Origin: WTFV01 sp965203525
GTDB taxonomy: Bacteria; Acidobacteriota; Vicinamibacteria; Vicinamibacterales; UBA8438
Assembly: GCA_965203525.1 (NCBI GenBank)
Contig: OZ241898.1
Span: 1,240,001-1,304,000 of the forward strand
DNA length: 64,000 nucleotides
Direction of reading: 5' to 3'
Within the stretch, counting starts at the first letter, position 1; every line of letters begins with the position of its first letter. Shown here piece by piece: positions 16,005 through 24,736 of this stretch. Position numbers and translations under genes: made by a program. The notes below the pieces were generated by a model. The model searched no databases. It had not been told where the DNA came from and saw only the letters and a program-made list of their open reading frames with translations.

Positions 16005-17338
16005 TGATCTCGAAGAAGGCGGTTTCCCGCCGGACGGTGCTGCGCGGAGTCGGCGCCACGCTCGCCCTGCCGCTTCTCGACGGCATGGTGCCGGCGCTGA
16101 GCGCACTGCGGAAGACGGCCGCGAAGCCGGCGGTCCGCTTCGGCACGGTCTACGTCCCGAACGGCATGGTCATGCGGAGCTGGACGCCGGCGACGACCGG
16201 CGCGGGGTTCGAGCTGACCCCCATCCTCCAGCCGCTCGCCCCGTACCGCGACCGCCTGCTGGTGCTGTCCGGTCTCGCCAGCACGCCGCCGCCGGGGATC
16301 ACCGGCGGTTCGCACTCGCGCGCCTCCACCAAGTTCCTGACCGCCGAGCATCCGGGCGCCTGGAACCCGGACGCGGTCTCGGTCGACCAGCTCGCGGCGC
16401 GGGAGTTGCGGAAGCGGACGCCGCTGGCGTCGCTCGAGCTCGGGCTCGAGGGCGCCAACTTCGCCGGGTCGTGCGACAGCGGCGGCTTCAGTTGCGCGTT
16501 CTCCTACACCATCTCGTGGGCCAGCGGGTCGACGCCGCTGCCGATGGAGCACAACCCGCGCGCCGTCTTCGAGCGCCTGTTCGGCGACAACGACAGCACC
16601 GATCCGGCGGCGCGGAAGGCGCGCCGGACGGCGCAGCGGAGCATCCTCGACTCGGTGCGCGAGGACGTCGCGCGGCTGCAGCGCGAGCTCGGCCCGGGCG
16701 ACCGGCGCAAGGTGGGGGCATACCTCGACGCGGTGCGCGACGTCGAGCGGCGCATCGAGATCGCCGAGACGCAGGGCGACCGGGAGCTGCCGTTGCTGGA
16801 GCGCCCGCGCGGCGTCCCGGCGACGCTGGCCGAGCACGCCGGGCTGATGTACGACCTGCAGCTTCTGGCCTGGCAGACGGACCGCACCCGCGTCTGCACG
16901 TTCATGGCGGGGCACGAGCTGAGCGGCCGCACCTACCGCGAGATCGGGGTGCCCGACGCGCACCACCCGCTCTCGCACCACCGCAACGTGCCGGAGGCGC
17001 TGGCCAAGCTGACGAAGATCAACACCTACCACACGACGCTCTTCGCGTCGTTCCTGGAGAAGCTGGCCGCGACGCCGGACGGCGACGGCTCGCTGCTCGA
17101 CCACGCCATGATCCTGTACGGCGCCGGCATGAGCGACAGCAACCGGCACTCGCCCTACGACCTGCCGGTCCTGCTGGCCGGCGGCGGCGCGGGCCGGCTC
17201 GCCGGCGGTCGCCACCTCGCCTACCCGGAGCGGACGCCGCTGGCGAACCTGCACGTCTCGCTGCTCGACAAGCTGGACGTCGACGTGGACCGCATCGGCG
17301 ACAGCACCGGCGCGCTGCCGCGGCTGGCGGGGGTCTGA
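16001..17338 (+). CDS. DUF1552 domain-containing secreted protein
   Basis: The product is 445 aa and starts at ATG 16001, overlapping the preceding stop (ATGA). The N-terminus SRRTVLRGVGATLALPLLDG is a twin-arginine-type signal. The DUF1552 signatures follow: FGTVYVPNGMVMRSWTP, TPILQPLAPYRDRLLVLSGL, SHSRASTKFLTAEHP, LELGLEG, ISWASGSTPLP and NPRAVFERLFGD, with a C-terminal HHPLSHHRN and MILYGAGMSDSNRHSPYDLP. The alkaline-phosphatase-like architecture suggests a metal-binding periplasmic protein. It is inferred to act with the cytochrome-domain protein encoded immediately upstream. Confidence 0.92.
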   Translation: MMISKKAVSRRTVLRGVGATLALPLLDGMVPALSALRKTAAKPAVRFGTVYVPNGMVMRSWTPATTGAGFELTPILQPLAPYRDRLLVLSGLASTPPPGITGGSHSRASTKFLTAEHPGAWNPDAVSVDQLAARELRKRTPLASLELGLEGANFAGSCDSGGFSCAFSYTISWASGSTPLPMEHNPRAVFERLFGDNDSTDPAARKARRTAQRSILDSVREDVARLQRELGPGDRRKVGAYLDAVRDVERRIEIAETQGDRELPLLERPRGVPATLAEHAGLMYDLQLLAWQTDRTRVCTFMAGHELSGRTYREIGVPDAHHPLSHHRNVPEALAKLTKINTYHTTLFASFLEKLAATPDGDGSLLDHAMILYGAGMSDSNRHSPYDLPVLLAGGGAGRLAGGRHLAYPERTPLANLHVSLLDKLDVDVDRIGDSTGALPRLAGV

Positions 17339-17370
17339 CGTTTCAAGGAAGCGGAAGCAGGAGGCAGGGC

Positions 17371-17682
17371 ATGACGCTGACGATCCCCGAGGTGTTGGGG
17401 GTGCTGGGACTGGCCTTCACCGTGGTCGCTTTCATCTGGCGCCGTCTGGATACCGTGAGAGAGGCGATACGGACGGAAACCCTCGCGGCCCTCAACGGGA
17501 TCACGACTCAGATCAACGACCTGCGGAAGCACATGGACGCGAAGTTCAACGAGTTCAGCGCGAGAAACGCCGCCATCGAGAAGGAAGCCGCGTTCACGCG
17601 CGGGAAGCTGGAGGGGCTGGCCCAGGGCGGGGGTCGATTCGCTGCTTCGGCGCCGGACCCGCCGACGAAGAAAGCGGACTGA
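17371..17682 (+). CDS. Small membrane-anchored coiled-coil protein
   Basis: The product is 103 aa. One N-terminal transmembrane segment (LGVLGLAFTVVAFIW, about residues 9-23) is followed by a charged helix (RLDTVREAIRTETLAALNG, then INDLRKHMDAKFNEFSARN) that should form a coiled coil, and a short Gly/Pro-rich end. AGGAGGCAGGG precedes ATG 17371. I do not recognise a family; such proteins often oligomerise at the inner membrane. It lies 32 bp after the DUF1552 gene and 11 bp before the ankyrin gene, so the three may be cotranscribed. Confidence 0.7.
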   Translation: MTLTIPEVLGVLGLAFTVVAFIWRRLDTVREAIRTETLAALNGITTQINDLRKHMDAKFNEFSARNAAIEKEAAFTRGKLEGLAQGGGRFAASAPDPPTKKAD

Positions 17683-17693
17683 GGTGGTGCGAT

Positions 17694-19229
17694 TTGCGTA
17701 ATGACCGAGCTCTGTCGTGCAGCGTGTCGTCGCTGCTGGCGGTCGGGATCTGCGTCTTCGTGTTCGGAACGGTCAGGGCGCACGCGCAGAATACCGACCT
17801 GCGCTTGATCGAAGCGGTCAGGTTGCAGGACGCACCGGCGGTGCGCCGCCTTCTCGATGCGTCCGCCGACGTCGACGCCGCGCAGGCGGACGGTGCGACG
17901 GCGCTGCACTGGGCGGCGTATCTCGACGACCTGGAGACGGCGCGCCTGCTGATCGACGCCGGCGCCGACGCCGGGGCCGCGAACACGCACGGCGTCGTGC
18001 CTCTGGCGCTCGCCTGCGCGAACGCGAACGCGGCGCTGGTCGATCTGCTGCTGGCGGCGGGTGCCGACGCGCGGGCGGCCGTCGCCACCGGTGAGACGGT
18101 GCTGATGGGCTGCGCCCGCACCGGCGCCGCGGCCGCGGTCGCCGCGCTTCTCGACCACGGCGCGGACGTGAACGCCGCCGAATCCGAGGAGGATCAGACG
18201 GCGCTGATGTGGGCGGTGGCGCAGCGCCACCCGGCGGTGGTGCGGGTGCTGCTGGACCATGGCGCCGACGTGCGCCGGCGGTCCCGCGTCCGGCGTCTCG
18301 TCATCAGCCGGCGGCTGCAGTCGAACCTGCGCTACGGCGAGCTGGGCCGGCGCTACGGCACCGACGCGGAAGAGACGGACCTGGGCGGCTACACGGCGCT
18401 GCTGTTCGCGGCGCGGCACGGCGGCGTCGCCTCGGCGCGGCTGCTGCTGGACGCCGGGGCCGACGTCGACGACACCGCGCCGGACGGCCGGAGCGCGCTC
18501 GTCGTGGCGGCGCACGGCGGCCACCGGGCGTTCGTCCGGTTCCTGCTGGCCGAGGGCGCCAACCCGAACGCGGCGGCGGCCGGCTACACGGCGCTGCACG
18601 CGGCGGTGCTGCAGGGCGACCTCGGCATGGTCGAAGCGCTGCTCGCCGCCGGCGCGCGGCCGGACGCGCAGGTGACCGAGGCGACGCGCGTGACCCGCAA
18701 CGGGCAGGTGCTGATGATCGGCGACCATCTGCTCGGGGCCACGCCCTTCGCCCTGGCCGCCAAGTTCGCCGAGGCGGACGTCATGCGCGCGCTGCTCGCC
18801 GCGGGCGCCGACGGCGTGCTGCCGCTGCGGAACGGCTGGACCCCGCTGATGCTGGCGTCCGGCGCGAGCTGGCGCTACGGCGTGTGGGACCGGCGCGACC
18901 GGGCGCTCCACCGGGACTTCGCCTTCCAGGCCGAGCACGCCGACGAGGAAGGAACGCTCGCCGCGGTGCGGGTGGCCCTGGCGGCGGTCGGCGACGTCGA
19001 CGCCGTCGACGAGACCGGCGGCACGGCGCTCCACTACGTCGCCGACAAGGGCTTCGACCGCGTCGTCGCGCTGCTGGTCGAGCACGGCGCCGATCCGAAC
19101 GCCGTGAACGACCGCGGACAGACGCCGCTGTCGCTGGTGACCGGCCGTCCGCGCGGCAACGCCGCGGCCGCCCCGGCCACCGCCGCGCTCCTCCGCTCGC
19201 TCGGGGCGGAAGAGCGCGCCGCGCGGTAG
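17694..19229 (+). CDS. Secreted ankyrin-repeat protein
   Basis: The product is 511 aa and starts at TTG 17694, behind a GAGGTGG sequence, just before a signal peptide (SSLLAVGICVFVFGTVRAHA). About ten ankyrin repeats fill the rest, with the typical GATALHWAAYLDDLETARLLIDAG pattern in shortened and complete forms, interrupted by a basic insert (about residues 195-225) and another around 390-420. Ankyrin repeats mediate protein-protein contacts; the export signal puts them in the periplasm. The partner is unknown. Confidence 0.88.
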   Translation: MRNDRALSCSVSSLLAVGICVFVFGTVRAHAQNTDLRLIEAVRLQDAPAVRRLLDASADVDAAQADGATALHWAAYLDDLETARLLIDAGADAGAANTHGVVPLALACANANAALVDLLLAAGADARAAVATGETVLMGCARTGAAAAVAALLDHGADVNAAESEEDQTALMWAVAQRHPAVVRVLLDHGADVRRRSRVRRLVISRRLQSNLRYGELGRRYGTDAEETDLGGYTALLFAARHGGVASARLLLDAGADVDDTAPDGRSALVVAAHGGHRAFVRFLLAEGANPNAAAAGYTALHAAVLQGDLGMVEALLAAGARPDAQVTEATRVTRNGQVLMIGDHLLGATPFALAAKFAEADVMRALLAAGADGVLPLRNGWTPLMLASGASWRYGVWDRRDRALHRDFAFQAEHADEEGTLAAVRVALAAVGDVDAVDETGGTALHYVADKGFDRVVALLVEHGADPNAVNDRGQTPLSLVTGRPRGNAAAAPATAALLRSLGAEERAAR

Positions 19230-19237
19230 GTATGCGG

Positions 19238-19262
19238 CCCGGCCGCGCCGCGGTCGGCCGGG
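19238..19262 (+). terminator. Stem-loop after the ankyrin gene
   Basis: Arms CCCGGCCG (19238-19245) and CGGCCGGG (19255-19262) enclose a 9-base loop just past the stop codon. There is no T run, so it is only terminator-like. Confidence 0.35.
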
Positions 19263-19315
19263 TCGGCGCGGAATCTCCTGCTGCCCGGTCACCCGGTTAT
19301 CGGTACGGGCTGCAC

Positions 19316-19430
19316 CGGGGCACAGAAGGGGGGGCACGCGCCACCCGTTGCGTCCTGCAGCGGCCCGCTCGGCGGGTTGACCGCGAGCGCCTCGGGGCAC
19401 AGAAGGGGGGCACGCGCCACCCGTTGCGTC
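19316..19430. repeat. Direct repeat pair (38-39 bp, offset 77)
   Basis: Bases 19316-19354 and 19393-19430 are identical except that the second lacks one G in a G run. The spacer is 38 bp. The pair lies between the convergent ankyrin and DUF1761 genes, close to the stop of the latter. Confidence 0.9.
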
Positions 19431-19438
19431 TCCCACCT

Positions 19439-19852
19439 CTACGGCCACAGCCCGAGCACGACCGACATGATCGCGATCGACGCCAACTGGTACCCGGCGT
19501 CGATGAGCCACGCGCGGAGCGGCTTGTCGGAGAAGCGGTTGGCGACCAGGCCGACGGTGGCGGAGAAGCCGAGCCACAGGTGGAAGCCGACGCCGAGCAT
19601 CGCGTGGACGCCGTCGCCGAAGTGCGGGCCGAACAGCGCCAGCACGGTGGCCATCAGCAGCCAGCAGACGAACGCGATGGCGTAGGACGGCCCCATGCCG
19701 GCCTGCATCCGCTCGACGTCCGCCTGCGTGTAGCCGTGCGCCGCCATCCACGCCTTCGCGAACAGCGCGGGGGAGTACCACAGCGCGCCGAGCGCGAAGG
19801 TGAGCACCGCCGACAGCCCGACGGCCAGAAAATTGATCTCCGTGAACGCCAT
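19439..19852 (-). CDS. DUF1761 family membrane protein
   Basis: The product is 137 aa and starts at ATG 19852, preceded by AAGGAGG. Four hydrophobic segments are visible, beginning FLAVGLSAVLTFALGALWYSP, the DUF1761 signature (a Trp-Tyr-Ser-Pro after the first helix), then KAWMAAHGY and IAFVCWLLMATVLALFG. It is an inner-membrane protein of unknown function. It is read alone, divergent from nothing nearby and upstream of the Tct genes only in position. Confidence 0.88.
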   Translation of the reverse strand: MAFTEINFLAVGLSAVLTFALGALWYSPALFAKAWMAAHGYTQADVERMQAGMGPSYAIAFVCWLLMATVLALFGPHFGDGVHAMLGVGFHLWLGFSATVGLVANRFSDKPLRAWLIDAGYQLASIAIMSVVLGLWP

Positions 19853-19952
19853 CGGAATCCTCCTTCTCGAACCGCGGCCGCCGCCCCCCGGATCGCGGAC
19901 CATGGAGGCCGGCCGTGCGGTGGATGGTACCCGCGAACCAGGGGAATCGGCG

Positions 19953-21479
19953 TCAGCGGGCGGCCCGGCGGCGGCCGCCCGCCGCGCGCGCCAGGGCGGG
20001 CGCGGACAGGGCCAGGACGGCGAGGAGCAGCAGCGCCGCCGACAGCGGGCGGGTGACGAAGACGGTCGGATCGCCGCCGGCGATCGCCATCGCCCGCCGG
20101 AACTCCTGCTCGATCAGCGGTCCGAGGACCACCGCCAGCACGGTCGGGGCGAGCGGAACCCGGTAGCGCCGCATGACGCAGGCGAGGAGGCCCAGCACGT
20201 AGACCACGCCGACGTCGAAGACGTCGTTGTTGAGGGTGTAGACGCCGAGGGTGGCGAAGGCGAGCACGGCGGCGAAGAGCAGCGGCGCCGGCACGCGGAG
20301 AAGCTGCACCCAGATCCGGATGAGCGGCAGGTTCAGGATCAGCAGCAGGGTGTTGGAGACGTAGAGGCTGGCGATCAGGCCCCACACGAGCGTCGCATCC
20401 TGCGTGAAGAGCAGCGGTCCCGGCTGCAGGCCGTACATCTGGAAGGCGGCGAGCATCACGGCGGTGGTGCCGGAGCCGGGGACGCCGAGGGCCAGCAGCG
20501 GCACGAGGCTGCCGCCGGCGCTGGCGTTGTTGGCGGCCTCCGGCCCCGCCACCCCTTCGATGGCGCCGTCCCCGAACTCCCGCGGCGTCTTCGAGCAGCG
20601 CCGCTCGGCGTCGTAGGCGAGGAAGCTCGCCACCGTGGCGCCCGCGCCGGGCAGCACCCCGCAGAAGAAGCCGATCGCCGTGCCGCGGATCCACGCCGGC
20701 CACGACCGGCGCCATTCCGCGCGGGTCAGCCGCACCGGCCCGCCGACCGGGCGCCGCGTCCCGGCCGCGGCCGATCCGGCGCGGCCCGCGCGTGTCGCCG
20801 CGTACCAGAACACCTCGCCGACCGCGAACAGGCCGACGGTGACGACGACCACGTTCACCCCGCCCAGCAGTCCCGGCATCCCGAACGTGAAGCGCGCCTG
20901 CCCGGTCTGCACGTCGATGCCGACCGTGCCCAGCGCCAGCCCGATCAGCGCCGCGGCCAGTCCTCTGGCGGGCGACCCGCGCGACAGGCCCGCCAGCGCG
21001 GTCAGGGCCAGGACCATCAGGGCGCAGTACTCCGCCGGACCGAAGGTCAGCGCGACCTCGACGAGCGCCGGGGCCAAGGTCATCAGCATCAGGGTGGCGA
21101 ACGTGCCGGCGATGAACGAGCCGATCGCCGCGGTGGCGAGCGCCGCGCCGCCGCGCCCCCGGCAGGTCATCCGGAACCCGTCGACGGCGGTCATCACGCT
21201 CGACGCCTCCCCCGGCATCCGCACCAGGATCGACGTGGTCGACCCGCCGTACATCGCGCCGTAGTAGAGGCCGCCGAACAGGATGAACGCGCCGGCCGGA
21301 TCGCTGCCGAAGGTGAGCGGCAGCAGCATCGAGATCGCCAGCGCCGGGCCGATGCCGGGCAGGACGCCGACCGCGGTGCCGAGGGTCACGCCGACGACGC
21401 CGAGCAGCAGGTTGACCGGCGCGAGCGCGGCGCCGAAGCCGGCCGCGAGGTTGTCGCCGAGCTGCGCCAGTCCTTCCAT
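19953..21479 (-). CDS. tctA: Tripartite tricarboxylate transporter permease, TctA family
   Basis: The product is 508 aa, the family's usual length, with about 10-12 membrane segments. Hallmarks are GTAVGVLPGIGPALAISMLL near residue 38, YYGAMYGGSTTSIL, a second PGAGATVASFLAYDAE and ALGVPGSGTTAVML. It is the large permease of TTT carboxylate uptake systems, driven by the ion gradient. It is last in the tctC-tctB-tctA order, one base after tctB, so the three genes form one operon read on the minus strand. The substrate cannot be told from the sequence. Confidence 0.93.
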   Translation of the reverse strand: MEGLAQLGDNLAAGFGAALAPVNLLLGVVGVTLGTAVGVLPGIGPALAISMLLPLTFGSDPAGAFILFGGLYYGAMYGGSTTSILVRMPGEASSVMTAVDGFRMTCRGRGGAALATAAIGSFIAGTFATLMLMTLAPALVEVALTFGPAEYCALMVLALTALAGLSRGSPARGLAAALIGLALGTVGIDVQTGQARFTFGMPGLLGGVNVVVVTVGLFAVGEVFWYAATRAGRAGSAAAGTRRPVGGPVRLTRAEWRRSWPAWIRGTAIGFFCGVLPGAGATVASFLAYDAERRCSKTPREFGDGAIEGVAGPEAANNASAGGSLVPLLALGVPGSGTTAVMLAAFQMYGLQPGPLLFTQDATLVWGLIASLYVSNTLLLILNLPLIRIWVQLLRVPAPLLFAAVLAFATLGVYTLNNDVFDVGVVYVLGLLACVMRRYRVPLAPTVLAVVLGPLIEQEFRRAMAIAGGDPTVFVTRPLSAALLLLAVLALSAPALARAAGGRRRAAR

Positions 21480-21480
21480 G

Positions 21481-22047
21481 TCAGGGGCGGCCGAGGAAGC
21501 CTGCCGGCAGCCGGAGTCCGAGCAGCAGGCTGAACAGGGCGTAGACGGACACCGTGACGACGAAGGCGGCGAGCAGATCGCGGTCCGGACGCCGGCTGCC
21601 GAGCAGGCGCGATGCGAGCGCGATGAACACGGTGGTCGCCGGCAGGTAGCCCGCCGGCTCGAGCAGCACGGCGTAGGCGAGGAAGAGCAGCGCGCTCGGG
21701 GCGGCGGCGCGCCAATCGGCGGCGGGCGCCGGGGAACCGGCCGGCGCGGACGTGTCGCCGGAACCGCCGGCGGAGGCCGGGCGGTCGTCGGACGCGGCGG
21801 CGCCGGCGCCGGTTCGGTTCGCGCGCAACGCCATCCGGAGACCGAGCGCGGCGAGCGCGGTTCCGATCCCGATCGGAAACACGCGCGGCCCGACGGCCGC
21901 GTAGCCTCCCTCCGGCTCGGTGATCAGGAACGCGGCGGCGAGGTAGCCCGCCCCGAGGGCGAGGAGACCGGCGCCGAGGCGGCGCTCCTCCTTGTTCCCG
22001 GCCCGTTTCCGGGGCCGGGTGTCGGACACCGCCTGCTGCCGGGCCAT
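21481..22047 (-). CDS. tctB: Tripartite tricarboxylate transporter small membrane subunit, TctB family
   Basis: The product is 188 aa with four predicted membrane segments and an interrupting Ala/Gly/Ser-rich hydrophilic loop (about residues 75-110). GYLAAAFLITE, VGPRVFPIGIGTALAALGLRM and the C-terminal LLLGLRLPAGFL match TctB proteins. It is required with TctA to form the membrane complex. It lies between the substrate-binding protein gene (30 bp upstream) and tctA (1 bp downstream). Confidence 0.87.
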   Translation of the reverse strand: MARQQAVSDTRPRKRAGNKEERRLGAGLLALGAGYLAAAFLITEPEGGYAAVGPRVFPIGIGTALAALGLRMALRANRTGAGAAASDDRPASAGGSGDTSAPAGSPAPAADWRAAAPSALLFLAYAVLLEPAGYLPATTVFIALASRLLGSRRPDRDLLAAFVVTVSVYALFSLLLGLRLPAGFLGRP

Positions 22048-22077
22048 CGGGGTGTCGCCCTGTCCGGCGCGCCGCGG

Positions 22078-23088
22078 TCAGCGGACCAGGCCGATCGCCC
22101 GCAGGGTCGCGTCGACCGTGGCGGCCTCGTCCTGCAGGAAGGCCTCGAACGCCGCGCCGGGCAGGAAGCTGTCCTCCCACTCGTTGTCCCGCAGGACGTC
22201 CTGCCACGCCTCCGATTCCCGCATGCCGGCCAGCGCCCGGATCAGCCAGTCGCGCGTCTCGTCGTCCGTCCCGGGCGGGGCGGCGACGCCCCGCCAGTTC
22301 GACAGGACCACGTCGAGGCCGCTCTCGCGCAGGGTCGGCGTGCCGCCGTCGCCGGTCCGCTCCGGCGACGACACGGCCAGGGGCCGCATGCGGCCCGATG
22401 CGACGTACGCCTTCCATTCTCCGACGCCGGACAGGCCGAGGGTGACGTGGCCGCCCATCACCGCCGCCGCCGCCTCGCCCCCGCCCGCGTAGGCGATGTA
22501 GTTCACCCGGCGCGGATCGACGCCGGCCGCCCGGGCGATGAGACCGGCCAGGACGTGGTCGATGCCGCCCGCCGAGCCGCCGGCCCAACTCACCGCCGCG
22601 GGGTCGCGCCGGAAGTCCCGCAGCAACTCCTCCAGCGTGCCGTACGGCGAGTCGGCGGGCACGGTGACGACTTCGTACTCGTTGAACAGGCGCGCCAGGG
22701 GCACGGTGCGGTCGATGGAGACCGGGCTTGCGTTGGTCCGCAGGGCGCCGAGCATCACCTGCCCGAACACCATCAGGTTGCGCGGGTCGCCGCGGTGGCG
22801 CGTGACCAGATCGGCCAGCCCGACGGCGCCCCCGGCGCCGCCGCGGTTGACGACCTCCACCGGGACGCCGAGCAGGCCGGTTGCGGTCCACACCTGCTGG
22901 ATCTGCCGCGCCGTCTGGTCCCAGCCGCCGCCGGGGGCGGCCGGGGCGATGAGGGTGAGCGTCCCCCGCGGGTAGCCTGCCGGGGTCGGCGGCAGGGCCG
23001 AGGCCGGACGGTCGGTGGCCGATTCGGACCCGCAGCCGGCTGCCAGGAGCGAGACCGCCAGGAGCGCCGCGACCGCTTCGGATGGCAT
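22078..23088 (-). CDS. tctC: Tripartite tricarboxylate transporter substrate-binding lipoprotein, TctC family
   Basis: The product is 336 aa. Residues 1-19 form a lipoprotein signal ending in LLAAGC. The mature part has the TctC/Bug fold signatures: LIAPAAPGGGWDQTAR, VNRGGAGGAVGLADLV, a central PYGTLEELL and SWAGGSAGGIDHVL, and GGEAAAAVMGGHVTLGLSG. It would capture a carboxylate in the periplasm and deliver it to TctAB. The gene is first in the operon. Bug-family proteins bind diverse carboxylated compounds, so the ligand is unspecified. Confidence 0.92.
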   Translation of the reverse strand: MPSEAVAALLAVSLLAAGCGSESATDRPASALPPTPAGYPRGTLTLIAPAAPGGGWDQTARQIQQVWTATGLLGVPVEVVNRGGAGGAVGLADLVTRHRGDPRNLMVFGQVMLGALRTNASPVSIDRTVPLARLFNEYEVVTVPADSPYGTLEELLRDFRRDPAAVSWAGGSAGGIDHVLAGLIARAAGVDPRRVNYIAYAGGGEAAAAVMGGHVTLGLSGVGEWKAYVASGRMRPLAVSSPERTGDGGTPTLRESGLDVVLSNWRGVAAPPGTDDETRDWLIRALAGMRESEAWQDVLRDNEWEDSFLPGAAFEAFLQDEAATVDATLRAIGLVR

Positions 23089-23165
23089 TGTCGGCTCGTC
23101 GTCGGTGTCGCGGATCAGGGTACCGCGAGCGGGCGGCCCGCGTCACCCGCGCAGGTCCCGCGGAG

Positions 23166-23250
23166 GACGTTGACGGGGGCCGGTGTCGACAGCGCCCGAT
23201 CTGTTCCGTCGCTTGGCGCCACCCGGGAGGTTCGCCCCCGACGTTGACGG
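23166..23250. repeat. Short direct repeat (11 bp, offset 74) upstream of the MBL-fold gene
   Basis: GACGTTGACGG occurs at 23166-23176 and 23240-23250. The match is short, but the offset equals that of the longer intergenic pairs in this window. The second copy contains the -35 box of the next promoter. Confidence 0.4.
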
Positions 23251-23272
23251 CGTACGGCCGCGGCCATAGCAT
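23244..23272 (+). promoter_or_regulatory. Promoter for the MBL-fold protein gene
   Basis: TTGACG (23244-23249) and TAGCAT (23267-23272) are 17 bp apart. The expected start of transcription leaves a leader of about 35 nt before ATG 23315. Confidence 0.5.
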
Positions 23273-23314
23273 GGCGGTCGTGCGAACGGCGGAGGCACGG
23301 AAAGCGGGGGCAGC

Positions 23315-24100
23315 ATGCGTCTTTCCAGGTTCACGGCATTCACCGCGGCGTTCCTCGTGATCGCCGCCACCGTCTCGGCGCAGTCGCCGGACCGGATTGC
23401 GGCCGAGGGCGGCGACGTCGTCATCACGCCGCTCCTCCATTCGAGCGTGCAGATCGAGCATGCCGGCACGGTGGTGCACGTCGATCCGTGGACGGCCGCC
23501 GATCTGTCGTCGGCCAGGCCGGCCGACCTCATCCTCGTGACCGACGATCCGGGTCACCACCTCGATCCGGCGGCCATCGAGCAGCTCCGCAAGCCGGGCG
23601 CCCCGGTCGTGCTGACCGCCGCCGCCCACGCGCGGTTCGGCGACGGCGAGGTCCTCGCGAACGGCGAGCGGGGCGTCTTCGCCGGCGTGCCGGTGGAGGC
23701 GGTGCCCGCCTACGACATGACCCCCGGCCAGCCGTGGCACCCGCCGGGCGAGGCGAACGGCTACGTCGTCACGCTCGGGGGCCGGCGGATCTTCTTCTCC
23801 GGGGTGGGGGAGTGCGTGCCGGAGATCCAGGCGCTCGAGGGCATCGACGTCGCGTTCCTGCCGATGAACCTGCCGGTCGACCGCATGCGCCCGATCCCGG
23901 TCGCCGAGTGCGTCAAGACGTTCGGGCCGAAGGTGGTGTACCTGATCCACTACGACAACGCCACCGCGCGCTGGTTCGGCAACCCCGACCAGCCCCGTCC
24001 GGACAACGCCGAGGCGATCGCCGCCACCATCCAGGCGTTGCGGGACGCACTCGCGGACGAGCCGGTCGAGGTGCGCGACGGCGACTGGTATCCGCGGTAG
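23315..24100 (+). CDS. Secreted MBL-fold (UlaG/UPF0173-like) protein lacking canonical metal ligands
   Basis: The product is 261 aa. A signal peptide (RFTAFTAAFLVIAATVSAQ) precedes a beta-lactamase-like fold: PLLHSSVQIEHAGTVVHVDPW at the start, ILVTDDPGHHLDP where the HxHxDH motif should be, VLTAAAHARF, GGRRIFFSGVGE, and a final VVYLIHYD. The normal His-x-His-x-Asp-His is replaced by Asp-Asp-Pro-Gly-His-His, and the usual GD of the FSGD segment is GV. The overall match to UlaG-type proteins is good, but the metal site is altered, so a standard lactonase-like activity is doubtful. Confidence 0.8.
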   Translation: MRLSRFTAFTAAFLVIAATVSAQSPDRIAAEGGDVVITPLLHSSVQIEHAGTVVHVDPWTAADLSSARPADLILVTDDPGHHLDPAAIEQLRKPGAPVVLTAAAHARFGDGEVLANGERGVFAGVPVEAVPAYDMTPGQPWHPPGEANGYVVTLGGRRIFFSGVGECVPEIQALEGIDVAFLPMNLPVDRMRPIPVAECVKTFGPKVVYLIHYDNATARWFGNPDQPRPDNAEAIAATIQALRDALADEPVEVRDGDWYPR

Positions 24101-24134
24101 ACGCGCGGGCGGCGTCTGGTATCCGCGGTAGACG
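24085..24134. repeat. Gene-end duplication (19 bp, offset 31) after the MBL-fold gene
   Basis: Bases 24085-24103, which contain the last codons and stop of the MBL-fold gene, are repeated exactly at 24116-24134. Confidence 0.85.
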
Positions 24135-24220
24135 GGCGGCGTCGTGTTCCGTCCGCGGCGGAAATCGAGTCACGCGAATCCGGCCGCGGCGTCCACGGGC
24201 GCCGGATCGATTGCGCGTTG

Positions 24221-24328
24221 CGCCCGCGTTGAACAGGATGGATCCATGCGGCGCGGTGTCGGACGTCAGCGAGCCGGTCAACCTCCGCAATCCGCCCGCG
24301 TTGAACAGGATGGGAACCCATGCGGCGC
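24221..24328. repeat. Direct repeat pair (34-36 bp, offset 72) covering the MNT gene start
   Basis: Bases 24221-24254 recur at 24293-24328 with small indels. The second copy includes the start codon of the nucleotidyltransferase gene (ATG 24320); the first is an untranslated copy upstream. Confidence 0.85.
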
Positions 24329-24736
24329 CTGTATCGGGCCGCTCCCGCTGAACGGGAGCGCATTGCGCGCACCCTCGCCGCGGCGCTGGCCGCCGAACCG
24401 GATCTGGAGTGCGCGTGGCTCCACGGTTCGTTCCTCTCCGGCGGCGCCTTCCACGACGTCGACGTCGGCGTCCGGATGAACGCCGCGCCCGACGTGCGCT
24501 TCCGGCGCGGACTGGATCTGGCCGTGCGGCTGGATCGCGCAACCGGGTTTCCGGTCGACGTGCGCATCCTCGACGACGCCCCCGTCCCCTTCCTGTTCCA
24601 CGTCTTCCGCGCGGGGCGTTTGCTGTTCAGCCGGGACGAAGAGCGTTTGGCCGATCTGATGGAACGGACGGTCCGGGAGTATCTGGACATGGAGCCGTTG
24701 CTGCGCCGGGCCACCATCGAGGCATACGGCGCGTGA
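24320..24736 (+). CDS. MNT-type nucleotidyltransferase antitoxin (MntA-like)
   Basis: The product is 138 aa. The N-terminal half has the minimal nucleotidyltransferase signature WLHGSFLSGGAFHDVDVGV, giving the Gly-Ser and the Asp-x-Asp that bind ATP and metal, at about residues 34-52. A third acidic residue is in PVDVRILDD. In characterised HEPN/MNT pairs such a protein adenylylates and so silences the HEPN toxin. Here the HEPN gene overlaps its stop by 4 bp (GTGA), which supports the same antitoxin role. The order MNT then HEPN is one of the two orders known. Confidence 0.85.
   Translation: MRRLYRAAPAERERIARTLAAALAAEPDLECAWLHGSFLSGGAFHDVDVGVRMNAAPDVRFRRGLDLAVRLDRATGFPVDVRILDDAPVPFLFHVFRAGRLLFSRDEERLADLMERTVREYLDMEPLLRRATIEAYGA

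Noticed and set aside
13871..17338. Long open frame joining the DUF1592-type and DUF1552 regions
   Set aside because: Its first 700 codons are out of frame with the DUF1592-type protein; only the part from 16001 is real coding sequence.
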